DNA of 19,571 nucleotides from Acidimicrobiaceae bacterium (GTDB taxonomy: Bacteria; Actinomycetota; Acidimicrobiia; Acidimicrobiales; Bog-793): assembly GCA_027306715.1 (NCBI GenBank), contig DAHUZG010000422.1:1-19571 (forward strand), written 5' to 3'. A model generated the notes under the pieces. The model searched no databases. It saw nothing but the letters and a program-made list of their open reading frames with translations, and was not told the origin of the DNA. The position numbers and the translations under genes are program-made. How positions within the stretch are numbered: position 1 is the first letter of the stretch; each line of letters opens with the position of its first letter. Below, piece after piece: positions 1-8,033 of the stretch.

Positions 1-1
1 G

Positions 2-2563
2 TCGAACCTCGAGCTTGCCTTCGGGATCCTTGCCGTGGTCGTGCTCAACGCCGGGATCGGCTTCGCCCAGGAGCACTCGGCAGAACGTGCGGCCGAGGCG
101 CTGCAGGCGATGGTGCCGGCGACGGCCCGTGTCGTGCGCGAGGGCGAGCTGTGCGAGGTGCCCGCCGCAGCGATCGTCCCCGGCGATCTCGTCGTGCTCG
201 ACGCAGGCGATGCCGTGCCTGCTGACTGTCGCCTCGTCGAGGCGCACGACGTGCTCGTCGAGATGGCCGCGCTGACCGGCGAGAGCCGGCCGACGCCACG
301 TGTGGCAGAGGCGGTGGCCGACGGGGTCGACCTCCACGAGGCCGCCAACTGCCTGTTCATGGGCACCTCGCTGCTCAACGGAAGCGGGCGCGCCGTCGTG
401 TTTGCCACGGGCACCTCGACAGAGCTCGGTCGCATCTACCGACTCACCGCCGAGACGCGCCAACAGGTCAGCCCGCTGCAGCAGCAGGTGAGCTCGATGG
501 CCAGGCGAGTCGCGGCTGTCGCCATCGCTGCCGGGGTCGCGCTGTTCGCCATCCGGGCGCACTCGAGCGGCGAGGTCGTCGGCTCGTTCGTCTTCGCGCT
601 CGGGGTGATGGTGGCGCTCGTCCCGGAAGGTCTGCCGGCGACGCTGTCGGTCTCGCTGGCAGTCGCCGTGCGGAGGATGGCGGGCCGCCACGCGCTCATC
701 AAGCGGCTCTCCGCCGTCGAGACGCTCGGCTCGACGACGGTCATCTGCACGGACAAGACCGGGACCTTGACCAAGGCGGAGATGACCGTGCAGGCGGTCT
801 GGCAGTCCGGGCGCCTGCACGCCGTCTCGGGCGTCGGCTACGAGCCGGCGGGAATGGTCGACGAGGCCGGCGAGGTGAAGGCGCTGTTGCGTGCCGGGGC
901 GCTGTGCTGCGAGGCGAGGTTGCTGGCGCCAGAGCCCGGGCGGCACCCCGGCTGGCGGGTGCTCGGCGACACCACCGAGGGGGCGATCCTCGTCGCCGCC
1001 CGCAAAGCCGGGCTCGACCTTGCTGCAACGCTCGCCTCCTGGCCGAGGACGGCGACATTTCCCTTCGACGCCGACCGGAAGCTGATGACGACCGTCCACC
1101 AGTCGCCGACGGGCGGATACCTGGCGTGCATGAAGGGGTCCCCGCAGGCGGTGCTCGACCGCTGCGAGTCGATCGCCCTCGACCCCGCGCCGCAGGCGGG
1201 CACACCGGCGCTCGCCGAGGGGCGTCGCGCCGAGGTGGAGCGGGCCAACGACGCTCTCGCCGCGCAGGGTCTTCGCGTCCTCGCCGTCGCCACGAGGTCG
1301 CTCGACCGCGGCTCTCCCCACAAAGAGGAGGCGGAGCAGGGGCTCACCCTTCTCGGTCTCGTCGCGATGTCCGACCCACCGCGGCCTGAGGTGCTCGACG
1401 CCGTCGCCGCCTGTCACAGCGCCGGCATCCGCATCTACATGATCACTGGTGACTACGGGCTCACCGCCGAGGCGGTGGCGCGGCGGGTGGGCATCGTCGG
1501 CGACGGCACCGTGCGGGTCGTCTCGGGCTCCGAGCTCGACGAGACGAGCGACGCCGACCTCGCCGCGCTCACGGTCCAAGGTGGGCAGCTTCTCTTCGCC
1601 CGGGCCCGGCCGGAGCACAAGATGCGGATCGTCGCCGCGCTGCAGGCCCACGGAGAGGTGGTCGCCGTCACCGGAGACGGGGTGAACGACGCCCCGGCGC
1701 TGAAACGGGCGAGCATCGGCGTGTCGATGGGTGAGGGGGGCACCGACGTCGCCCGCGCCGCCTCGGTGATGATCCTGCTCGACGACTCGTTCGCCTCGAT
1801 CGCCGCCGCCGTCGAGCTCGGGCGCGCCGTCTACCAGAACATCCGCAAATTCCTCGTCTACCTGTTCAGCCACAACCTGGCCGAGCTCGCCCCCATCCTC
1901 GCCGCCGTCTTCGTCGGCTTCCCGCTCGTTCCGCTCACAGCTCTGCAGGTGCTCGCCATCGATCTCGGCTCCGACGTGCTCCCTGCCCTCGCCCTCGGCA
2001 CCGAGCGCCCGGAGCCGGGCATCATGGGCAAGCCCCCCCGGCCGCCCTCCGAGCACCTCTTCAACTGGTCCGTCGTGCGCAGGTTCCTCTTCCTCGGCTC
2101 GATCCAGGCCGCCGGGGTCGTCACCGCCTTCTTCTGGCGCATCCACAGCGCCCACATCCCCTACTCGGCCTTCACCGCTGCGAACCCCGTCTACCGCGAG
2201 GCGCTCACGATGACACAGGTGGGGATCGTCGTGAGCCAGCTCTTCAACAGCTTCGCGGTGCGCACCGAGGAACGCAGCGTCTTCAGCGTCGGCCTCTTCT
2301 CGAACCTGCCGCTCGTGCTCGCCGGGTGTCTCGGCATCGCCTTCAGCTGCTGTGTCAGCTACCTGCCCGCCTTCCAGGCAGTGTTCCATACCGCGCCGCT
2401 GTCGGTGAGCGACTGGCTGATGCTGGTCGGCTTCGGGCTTCTGCTGCTTCTCGCCGAAGAGTGCCGCAAGGCGCTGCGCCGAGAGCGGCGGCGCCGGCAA
2501 CGGGTGCGCTCGATACCCAAAGAGACGGCCGCGGCTGGCGCGACCGGGGAGGTGGCGGCATGA
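2..2563 (+). CDS. P2-type cation-transporting ATPase (Na+/K+-ATPase-like), 5' truncated
   Basis: The frame is open from the window edge, so the N-terminus lies outside. P-type ATPases couple ATP hydrolysis through an aspartyl-phosphate to cation transport across the membrane. Visible motifs in order are TGES (actuator, nt 275-286), PEGLP in M4 (623-637), the phosphorylation site DKTGTLT (Asp codon 752-754), KGSP in the nucleotide-binding domain, MITGD, TGDGVNDAP (around 1670-1696) and a C-terminal block of six hydrophobic segments. M5 reads SHNLAEL and M6 reads IDLGSDVLPA. The M6 form resembles the IDLGTDMVPA of eukaryotic Na+/K+-ATPases (P2C) more than SERCA, so Na+/K+ or a related cation is likelier than heavy metals. 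The CPx motif of P1B metal pumps is absent from the visible part. The stop overlaps the next start (ATGA), implying coupled translation with the TrkA-type gene. Exact ion specificity is inferred. Confidence 0.9.
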   Translation, partial: SNLELAFGILAVVVLNAGIGFAQEHSAERAAEALQAMVPATARVVREGELCEVPAAAIVPGDLVVLDAGDAVPADCRLVEAHDVLVEMAALTGESRPTPRVAEAVADGVDLHEAANCLFMGTSLLNGSGRAVVFATGTSTELGRIYRLTAETRQQVSPLQQQVSSMARRVAAVAIAAGVALFAIRAHSSGEVVGSFVFALGVMVALVPEGLPATLSVSLAVAVRRMAGRHALIKRLSAVETLGSTTVICTDKTGTLTKAEMTVQAVWQSGRLHAVSGVGYEPAGMVDEAGEVKALLRAGALCCEARLLAPEPGRHPGWRVLGDTTEGAILVAARKAGLDLAATLASWPRTATFPFDADRKLMTTVHQSPTGGYLACMKGSPQAVLDRCESIALDPAPQAGTPALAEGRRAEVERANDALAAQGLRVLAVATRSLDRGSPHKEEAEQGLTLLGLVAMSDPPRPEVLDAVAACHSAGIRIYMITGDYGLTAEAVARRVGIVGDGTVRVVSGSELDETSDADLAALTVQGGQLLFARARPEHKMRIVAALQAHGEVVAVTGDGVNDAPALKRASIGVSMGEGGTDVARAASVMILLDDSFASIAAAVELGRAVYQNIRKFLVYLFSHNLAELAPILAAVFVGFPLVPLTALQVLAIDLGSDVLPALALGTERPEPGIMGKPPRPPSEHLFNWSVVRRFLFLGSIQAAGVVTAFFWRIHSAHIPYSAFTAANPVYREALTMTQVGIVVSQLFNSFAVRTEERSVFSVGLFSNLPLVLAGCLGIAFSCCVSYLPAFQAVFHTAPLSVSDWLMLVGFGLLLLLAEECRKALRRERRRRQRVRSIPKETAAAGATGEVAA

Positions 2564-3216
2564 AGGTTGTCGTGATGGGTTGCGGCAGGACCGGCTCGTT
2601 GCTCGCGATGCGGCTGCAGGGCGAAGGCGACACCGTCACGGTGATCGATCCGGACGCCGCCGCCAGGGACCGCCTGCCGGTCGGGTTCGCCGGAACGTTC
2701 CTTTGCGGCAGCGCGGTCTCGAGGACGGTGCTCGAGCGGGCGGGCATCGCCGAGACCGAAGCCTTCGTCGCGCTCTCGCACGACGACGGTGCGAATGCCG
2801 TCGCTGCCCGTGTGGCGCACCGGACCTTCCACGTGCCCCGCGTCCTCGCGAGGCTGTACGACCCCTCCCACGCCGCGCTGTACACCGAGCTCGGCATCAC
2901 GACCGTCGGCTCGGTCACGGCGACGGCCAATCGCGTGCTGCAGGTGCTGCACCACCGAGCGCTCGAGACTCAGCACAGCTTCGGAGGCGGCGAGACCGTG
3001 CTCGTGCGCTCACCGATCCCCGACTACCTCGCCGGGCGCAGGGCCGCCGAGCTGAACGTCGAGGGCGAGATCCGGGTCGTCGAGATGACACGCCGGGGCC
3101 GCTCGCGGATCCCCCTCGACGGCACCGACCTCGAGCAGGGGGACGTCGTCAGCTTCGTGGTCGCCTCGGGATCACTCGGGCGGCTGCACAGCTTCCTCGG
3201 CGGGAGGTGGTCGTGA
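2560..3216 (+). CDS. TrkA-family (RCK/KTN) potassium transport regulatory protein
   Basis: This 218-aa protein begins MKVVVMGCGRTGS, a Rossmann beta strand with GxGxxG at residues 7-12 and an acidic residue, D30, at the end of beta 2 (VIDPD). That is the NAD(H)-binding signature of TrkA_N/RCK domains. Residues about 130-218 look like a TrkA_C ligand-binding domain (ending RIPLDGTDLEQGDVVSFVV). In known systems such proteins sit on the cytoplasmic face of a K+ channel or transporter and gate it by nucleotide binding. The ATG was chosen because it overlaps the ATPase stop (ATGA) and places the Rossmann strand at the N-terminus; the longer frame upstream overlaps the ATPase coding sequence. No TrkH/KtrB-type membrane subunit follows, so the partner is either unlinked or the ATPase itself (inference). 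Confidence 0.9.
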   Translation: MKVVVMGCGRTGSLLAMRLQGEGDTVTVIDPDAAARDRLPVGFAGTFLCGSAVSRTVLERAGIAETEAFVALSHDDGANAVAARVAHRTFHVPRVLARLYDPSHAALYTELGITTVGSVTATANRVLQVLHHRALETQHSFGGGETVLVRSPIPDYLAGRRAAELNVEGEIRVVEMTRRGRSRIPLDGTDLEQGDVVSFVVASGSLGRLHSFLGGRWS

Positions 3217-3641
3217 TGCGGGTGATCGTCGTCGGTGGCACTGCACTGCCACGGCAGCTGGCGCTGGCTCTCGGGGAGGAGGGCTGCGAGGTGACCCGCG
3301 TAGCGAACAGGCCCGAGCGCGAAGACCTGCCGGACGGCGACAAGATCCGCGTGGTGCACGGCGACCCGCTCGTGCCGCTGAACCTCGAGCTGGCGGGGGC
3401 GCGCCGCTCTGACGTCCTTGTCGCCTGCACGCGCAGCGACGAGAGCAACCTCGCTCTCGCCCTGCTCGCCAAGCGCCTCTTCGCCGTGCCGCGTGTGGTC
3501 GCCCGCGTCAACGACCTGGCCAACCGGTGGATGTTCGACGCCTCCTGGGGGGTCGACGAGGTCGTCGCGCCCGCCGCCCTGCTCGCCTCGCTGATCGTCA
3601 CCGGCGAACCGCAGGGGACGATCGCGGTTGTGACGAGTTGA
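3216..3641 (+). CDS. Second TrkA_N-like protein, Rossmann domain only
   Basis: This 141-aa protein starts MRVIVVGGTALPRQLA and shows the TrkA_N fold pattern: beta strand, VHGDPLVPLNLELAGARRSDVLVACTRSDESNLALALLAK, and a VVARVND segment. The canonical GxGxxG is degenerate (GGTALP), and the TrkA_C half seen in the preceding gene is missing, so NAD binding may be weak or lost. The start overlaps the previous stop by one base (TGATG), so the two TrkA-like proteins are very likely co-translated and may form a heteromeric ring, as in paired Ktr/Trk subunits (inference). The stop TGA overlaps a TTG that probably starts the glycoside hydrolase gene. Confidence 0.82.
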   Translation: MRVIVVGGTALPRQLALALGEEGCEVTRVANRPEREDLPDGDKIRVVHGDPLVPLNLELAGARRSDVLVACTRSDESNLALALLAKRLFAVPRVVARVNDLANRWMFDASWGVDEVVAPAALLASLIVTGEPQGTIAVVTS

Positions 3642-5767
3642 CCGCCTCCAAGCGCCGCGTCGAGCGGCGGCGAAGCCGACACAGGTCCTCGACACAGCCC
3701 GCCGGGCTCGCGGCGCGCCGCGGACGGTACGTCGCCGGCCTGGCGGTGCTCGGTGCGACGCTGTTGGCCGGCGTCGCCGCCGGCGCGCCGCTCGAGCCCA
3801 TCGCGCAGCACGGCGCACCGGGCGCCGCAGCTCCGACCCTCCCCGAGATCGTCGTCGCCGCAGGCGCGCACGGCACCATCAGCAAGGGCCTGTTCGGGGC
3901 GAACCTTCTCTGGCCCTACGGCGCCGGGGGGTCGTTCGACCTGGCGACGAACAGCTTCTACCCGGCCTTCGTCTCGGCGCTCAAAGACGCCGGCATCACC
4001 CAGCTGCGCTGGCCGGGGGGTACGACCGCCGACAGCTTCTTCTGGCAGCGTGCGATCGGCCCTCAGCGCTCGCGCAAGAAGAACGAGCCGTACGGCATGC
4101 AAGGCGCCACCATCTCGCCGTTCGTGCTGGACGGCCCGATCCCCTCGACGGTCGGGCCCGACGAGTTCGGCCGCCTGCTCGACCAGACGGGCGCCGGGGG
4201 CACGGTGGTGGTCAACTTCGCGACCGGTACCCTGACCGAGGCGGCCGGGCTCGTCGCCTACCTCACCGCGCCGGCCGTGCCGCACCCCTCCTCGAACCCG
4301 TCCGAGCCGAGCTACTGGGCAGCGATGCGTGCCCGCAACGGCCATCGCGCCCCCTACCCGGTCTCCTGGTTCGAGGTCGGCAACGAGCAGCAGGCGCCGG
4401 CTGAGTACGGATGGCGGGCAGGCAGCCTCGTCTCGCTCGGCCCACACCCGGCGACCTGCCCGTCAGCGGGGGTCGCGACCTGTCTCTACGCCTTCGGCGG
4501 GACGACGCGCTTCTCGCACCAGGGCGTCGGGACCTTCGCCGACGACTTGCCACAAGCGTCGTTCTCGACGGGCGCCCCACGCCAGGTCTTCGAGGTCTAC
4601 TACCCGCCCGTGGTGCCGCACAGCCTGACCGTGCACGTCGCCGGCACGACCTGGCAGCTGGTGGCGAGCCTGGCTCGGGCGGGAGCGAGAAGCCACGTCT
4701 ACACCCTTGACGCCAGGGACGGGAGCATCAGGTTCGGGGACGGACGCCACGGCGCGGTCCCGCCGAAGGGCGCTCGGATCCTCGTCGACTACGAGTCCGG
4801 GCCGCACGCCGGATTCGTCGAGCTCTACCGGGCGATGAAGGCGATGAACCCGAAGATCCACGTCTGTGAGACCGAGCAGACCGACCTCGCCTTTGCCCTC
4901 GTGATGGGCCGCACCGATCCCTACGACTGCGTCGAGCTGCACGAGTACGCGATGCCGACCGACGTCAAGGAGGGCCTCACCTCCTATATGGAGGAGCTGC
5001 TCAGCTTTCCCGAGGGGGAGGGGAGGAACGTCGCCGACCTGCAGGCCGCCCTGCGGCAGTATTCGGGCCGCAGCGTCCCGGTGGTGCTGACCGAGTACGG
5101 GCAGATGGTGGCGCCGATGCCGAAGAGCGATCCCTACTTCATCCTCTCGCTCGACAATGGACTGCTCACGGCCGCCCAGCTGATCGAGTGGATCGACCAC
5201 GGCGTGCCGCTGGCAGAGAAGTACCTCGCCACCTCGGCGCCGTTCCTCGCCGGCGACCCGCGCCGCCTGAGCGTCGAGAGCGTGCTGCACGTCGGCGAGC
5301 GCGAGGGCCTCCCCGAGTGGGACCCGGGGCTCAGCATCGACAGCGCGATGATCGCCGGGCCGGGGCCGAGCTTTGTCTCCGAGCCGAGCGGAGAGGCGGT
5401 CGACCTGCTCTCGAAGCTCGCCGCGGAGCCTCGACTCGCCGTCTCGGTCCAGAACGGACCTGTCCTCCCGTTGGCCTCGCCGGCACCCGCCCTGCTCTCG
5501 ACAGCCGCGAGGTCCTCGGCGGGAGTCGATCTCGTCGTCGTCAACGCCAGCCCGAGCCGCAGCTACCGGGCCGCCGTCGTGGTCGCGGGGCTGAGCCACA
5601 AGACCTCGGTGCAGGTGTCGGTGCTCGACGGGCCGTCGGCGACGTCGTTCAACACCCGCGCCCACCCGCGCGCGGTCGTCACGACCGAGTCCCTGGCAAC
5701 GGTGCCCTCGGGCCGCTTCGACTGGACCTTTCCGGCACACTCGGTGAGCTTGCTGCAGCTGCGCTGA
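3638..5767 (+). CDS. Exported glycoside hydrolase, GH51/clan A-like (alpha-L-arabinofuranosidase type)
   Basis: About 709 aa from a TTG that overlaps the preceding TGA. Residues 27-50 (RRGRYVAGL, then a hydrophobic run ending in AAGAP) form an N-terminal export signal or anchor. The catalytic TIM barrel shows RWPGG (124-128), as in GH51 enzymes. The likely acid/base is E250 in WFEVGNEQ and the likely nucleophile is E486 in VVLTEYG. The C-terminal ~120 residues look like the beta-sandwich that follows the barrel in arabinofuranosidases. Between the GNE motif and the next helix (GFVELYRAMKAMNPKI) lies an inserted segment, about 312-388, with FGDGRHG (366-372) followed by PP-G and a DY strand, a pattern I know from phage baseplate proteins. 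The substrate is unknown; extracellular or cell-wall arabinosides are the natural guess. The start codon is inferred: no ATG precedes the signal in this frame outside the TrkA-like gene. Confidence 0.8.
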   Translation: MTASKRRVERRRSRHRSSTQPAGLAARRGRYVAGLAVLGATLLAGVAAGAPLEPIAQHGAPGAAAPTLPEIVVAAGAHGTISKGLFGANLLWPYGAGGSFDLATNSFYPAFVSALKDAGITQLRWPGGTTADSFFWQRAIGPQRSRKKNEPYGMQGATISPFVLDGPIPSTVGPDEFGRLLDQTGAGGTVVVNFATGTLTEAAGLVAYLTAPAVPHPSSNPSEPSYWAAMRARNGHRAPYPVSWFEVGNEQQAPAEYGWRAGSLVSLGPHPATCPSAGVATCLYAFGGTTRFSHQGVGTFADDLPQASFSTGAPRQVFEVYYPPVVPHSLTVHVAGTTWQLVASLARAGARSHVYTLDARDGSIRFGDGRHGAVPPKGARILVDYESGPHAGFVELYRAMKAMNPKIHVCETEQTDLAFALVMGRTDPYDCVELHEYAMPTDVKEGLTSYMEELLSFPEGEGRNVADLQAALRQYSGRSVPVVLTEYGQMVAPMPKSDPYFILSLDNGLLTAAQLIEWIDHGVPLAEKYLATSAPFLAGDPRRLSVESVLHVGEREGLPEWDPGLSIDSAMIAGPGPSFVSEPSGEAVDLLSKLAAEPRLAVSVQNGPVLPLASPAPALLSTAARSSAGVDLVVVNASPSRSYRAAVVVAGLSHKTSVQVSVLDGPSATSFNTRAHPRAVVTTESLATVPSGRFDWTFPAHSVSLLQLR

Positions 5768-5775
5768 GCGGCTGC

Positions 5776-5817
5776 GGGCGGCGAGGGGGCGGCGCGGGGC
5801 GGCGAGGGGGCGGCGCC
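5776..5817. repeat. Two-copy 21-bp G-rich tandem repeat between convergent genes
   Basis: The unit GGGCGGCGAGGGGGCGGCGC plus one base occurs at 5776-5796 and 5797-5817, differing only in the last base. It fills most of the 72-bp gap between the hydrolase stop and the convergent arylsulfotransferase stop. No T-tract is present, so I do not call a classical terminator. The gap ends (GCGCTGAGCGG and, inverted, CCGCTCAGGCGC) are nearly complementary. Confidence 0.8.
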
Positions 5818-5839
5818 GGCATCGGGGCGGGCGGCCCGC

Positions 5840-7414
5840 TCAGGCGCTGACCACGCCCGAGACGCCAAGGCGCCTGCCCGTGGCGTCAAGGGCGGCGACC
5901 GCCAGCAGCCTGCCCGTCGGCCGGACCGTGACCGCGGTCTCGAAACCCGCCTTGGCCACCGTGGCGAGCGGCCGGAGCGACGAGGCGGCATTGCCCGAGA
6001 GCACCTGCCAGCTCGCGGTCTCGGTGTCGCCGTTCCAGCTCACGTACACGACGCGCCCCCCAAGGGCATCCTTGGCGACGACCACGTCGGGCGGAGCGGC
6101 GGGCCTGCCGACCCACGGCGAGCGGAAGGCGCGGTAGGACTGGTCGTTGGTCGGGAAGCGGCCGTCGAGCACGATCTCGCCGTTCGGTGCGAACTGGCTG
6201 TAGTAGGGCTCGCCACCCCATCCGACGAAGGCGCCGCCGCCCGGGAGCAGCTGCATGCTTCCTTCGAACTGGGCGAGCAGGTGGGCGGGATGCGTGAACG
6301 CCTTCACGAGGCGCACGGTCCTCGCGCTGTCGTTGATCGCCAGCACGAGCCCGCGCGACTCGGGCTCCTCCTCCGGCGCGGCACCGTCGTCGAACACCGT
6401 GAGAAGGCCGCCGGGATGCTGGCGAACGTGGTGCTGCCAGTAGAAGTCGGCCTCCGGTCCGATCTTGTAGTCCGAGCTCTTCCCGTTGATGCGGGCGATC
6501 ACCGCCCCTGTCTTGCGATTGATGCGGTAGAGGGTCCAGGTGTTGCGCGACGAGACGATGAGCTCGTCGTCGCCGTAAGGAGCGATCGAGTTCGGGTGGA
6601 AGTAGTCAAAGGGTGGCTTGGTCAACGCGGCGTGGGTCTCGCTCAACGGGACGTGGTCGAAGCTGCGCCAGTCGAGAAGCACCTTGCCGGTGGCGACGTC
6701 GATCTCTTGCACGACGCCATCCCAGATCGAGGCGTTGCGAGCTCCTCCCATGCTCGTGAGATCCGCGGCGCGCTTGACGTAGCCGGTGACAAGCGCCGTG
6801 CTCTGCGGTGTGAGCTGCAGCTCGTGGAGGTCGGCCCGCACGCCGTTGCCGGCGCGCACGACGGCGATCTGGCGGTAGCTCGAGTCGAGGATGTGCCCGG
6901 TGCCGAAGCCCATGCCGGCGCCTTCGGCCCCTTCCCAATAGGTGAGCACCCGCTCGCCGCGGTAGGTCTGCACCTGCAGGTTGGTCGCCAGCACGGTGGA
7001 CGGCTTGAACCACACGAGTTGCCCGGCACCGGAAAGGACCATCAGCCCAGGTTGGCCGAGCCCCTCGGCGATCTGGGTGGCGAGGGTGACGCCGCGCGCC
7101 GTCGGCACGGCGCTCGGGGTGATGAGCACGTAGCCGTCGGCGGCGTCGGACTGCAGATCGGTGACCTGCATCTGCGGAGGCAGCAGGTCGGGTCGAGAAT
7201 GGAATGCCGGTGCCGCCGGGCTTTTCACGACGGGCAGCGACGTGGCGGCGCTCGTCGAACCCGCAGAGCGTGCGGCCACGCCCGAGGACGCCAGCGTGGG
7301 CGAGCCCCGCCCGAGGACGCCCAGCCCGCCGACCGCGGCGAACCCGGCTGCGCCGCCGAGCAGGCGCCTGCGGGAGATGAGATGCTGCGAAGGGCCGTCG
7401 GCGGCTGCGCTCAT
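5840..7414 (-). CDS. Tat-exported arylsulfotransferase (ASST)-like protein
   Basis: This 524-aa protein has a classic twin-arginine leader: SRRRLLGG at residues 14-21, then a hydrophobic run and an AS-rich cleavage region. The mature part is beta-propeller-like. It contains FHPNSI-type spacing (DYFHPNSIAPYGDDELIVSSRNTW), then NRKTGAVIARINGK, FYWQHHVRQHPGG and VFDDG. I recognise this series as the actinobacterial arylsulfotransferase_2 family, related to ASST enzymes that move sulfate between phenolic esters and phenols through a His. The HH in FYWQHHVR is the best candidate for the conserved His region. ATG is preceded by AAGGAGA at good spacing. The actual donor and acceptor are not deducible, and many family members are uncharacterised. 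It lies downstream of csoR on the same strand, separated by about 260 bp. Confidence 0.82.
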   Translation of the reverse strand: MSAAADGPSQHLISRRRLLGGAAGFAAVGGLGVLGRGSPTLASSGVAARSAGSTSAATSLPVVKSPAAPAFHSRPDLLPPQMQVTDLQSDAADGYVLITPSAVPTARGVTLATQIAEGLGQPGLMVLSGAGQLVWFKPSTVLATNLQVQTYRGERVLTYWEGAEGAGMGFGTGHILDSSYRQIAVVRAGNGVRADLHELQLTPQSTALVTGYVKRAADLTSMGGARNASIWDGVVQEIDVATGKVLLDWRSFDHVPLSETHAALTKPPFDYFHPNSIAPYGDDELIVSSRNTWTLYRINRKTGAVIARINGKSSDYKIGPEADFYWQHHVRQHPGGLLTVFDDGAAPEEEPESRGLVLAINDSARTVRLVKAFTHPAHLLAQFEGSMQLLPGGGAFVGWGGEPYYSQFAPNGEIVLDGRFPTNDQSYRAFRSPWVGRPAAPPDVVVAKDALGGRVVYVSWNGDTETASWQVLSGNAASSLRPLATVAKAGFETAVTVRPTGRLLAVAALDATGRRLGVSGVVSA

Positions 7415-7510
7415 GGTCGTGTCTCCTTGTGAGGACCTTCAGCTCGAAGTGCGAGCACGAGACCGCGTGCCCGGATGAGACGAGCCAAGCAGACCGCGAC
7501 CAGGCCCACT

Positions 7511-7525
7511 AGGGCCTTTCGTCCC
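7511..7525 (-). promoter_or_regulatory. Possible DosR/DevR-like box upstream of the arylsulfotransferase gene
   Basis: On the minus strand the sequence reads GGGACGAAAGGCCCT, about 100 bp upstream of the ATG at 7414, with a further GGGAC half-site just before it. The arrangement GGGAC-N4-GGCCC is one mismatch from the symmetric GGGAC-N4-GTCCC pattern of DosR boxes known from mycobacteria. This is a motif resemblance only. Two direct copies of TGTGAGCA (7547-7554 and 7563-7570) lie next to it and are unexplained. Confidence 0.25.
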
Positions 7526-7622
7526 TTCGTCCCAGCTCAGAAGCGGTGTGAGCACAGTCTTCTGTGAGCAGCCAGGGAGCCGGCTGAGCCCCAGCCGTGG
7601 ATGTTCATCGCGCTCGTCGGGT

Positions 7623-7666
7623 GCGCGGCCGGCGGGCTCGGGCGGCGCGGCCGGCGGGCTCGGGCG
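7623..7666. repeat. Perfect 22-bp tandem duplication
   Basis: The unit starting GCGCGGCCGGCGGGCTCGGG occurs at 7623-7644 and 7645-7666 with no mismatch, directly downstream of the csoR-like stop codon. I see no other gene in the 259-bp space between 7415 and 7673. Confidence 0.85.
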
Positions 7667-7673
7667 CCAGCTG

Positions 7674-7946
7674 TCAGGCGAGCGAGAGGAACAGCCGCTC
7701 GAGCTCGTCCTCTGAAGGGGCTCCTGAGCCGTCGGTGCTCTCGGGGTCGGCGACGCACTGGCGAAGCCCGGTCGCCACGATCTTGAACCCGGCCCGGTCC
7801 AACGCCCGCGACGCGGCGGCGAGCTGGGTGATCACCTCGGCGCAGTCACGTCCCTCTTCGATCATCCGGATGACCCCGCCGATCTGGCCCTGGGCCCGTC
7901 GCAAGCGCTTCAGGACCCCGTCGAGCTTCTCCGCATCGATCTCCAC
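7674..7946 (-). CDS. CsoR/RcnR-family transcriptional repressor, atypical sensor site
   Basis: This 90-aa all-helical protein matches the family pattern LKRLRRAQGQIGGVIRMIEEGRDC. In copper sensors the ligands are Cys-x24-His-x3-Cys. Here C35 and C64 are present but the His position is G60 (ATGLRQC), so the copper site is incomplete. A two-Cys arrangement lacking His is known from the persulfide sensor CstR, making a sulfur-species or other thiol signal an alternative (inference). The start is GTG with GGAGG five bases upstream. The gene's own promoter carries the operator-like palindrome at 8038-8051, which suggests autorepression. Likely targets are the MMPL, DUF302 and mini-protein genes, whose promoters carry the same element. 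Confidence 0.9.
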   Translation of the reverse strand: MEIDAEKLDGVLKRLRRAQGQIGGVIRMIEEGRDCAEVITQLAAASRALDRAGFKIVATGLRQCVADPESTDGSGAPSEDELERLFLSLA

Positions 7947-8033
7947 CGCACCTCCAGCTGTCCACGTGCTCGATACCGCTGTCGACGATCCCGGCGGCCG
8001 GGACCACCCGTCGACGGCCGACCCCTCGCCGGC

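Noticed and set aside
2326..2559. Upstream extension of the first TrkA-like gene
   Set aside because: It overlaps the ATPase coding sequence; the ATGA junction at 2560 and the Rossmann strand mark the true start.
5768..5839. Bidirectional intrinsic terminator between convergent genes
   Set aside because: The near-complementary ends are 50 bp apart with no T-tract, so the structure is too weak to call.
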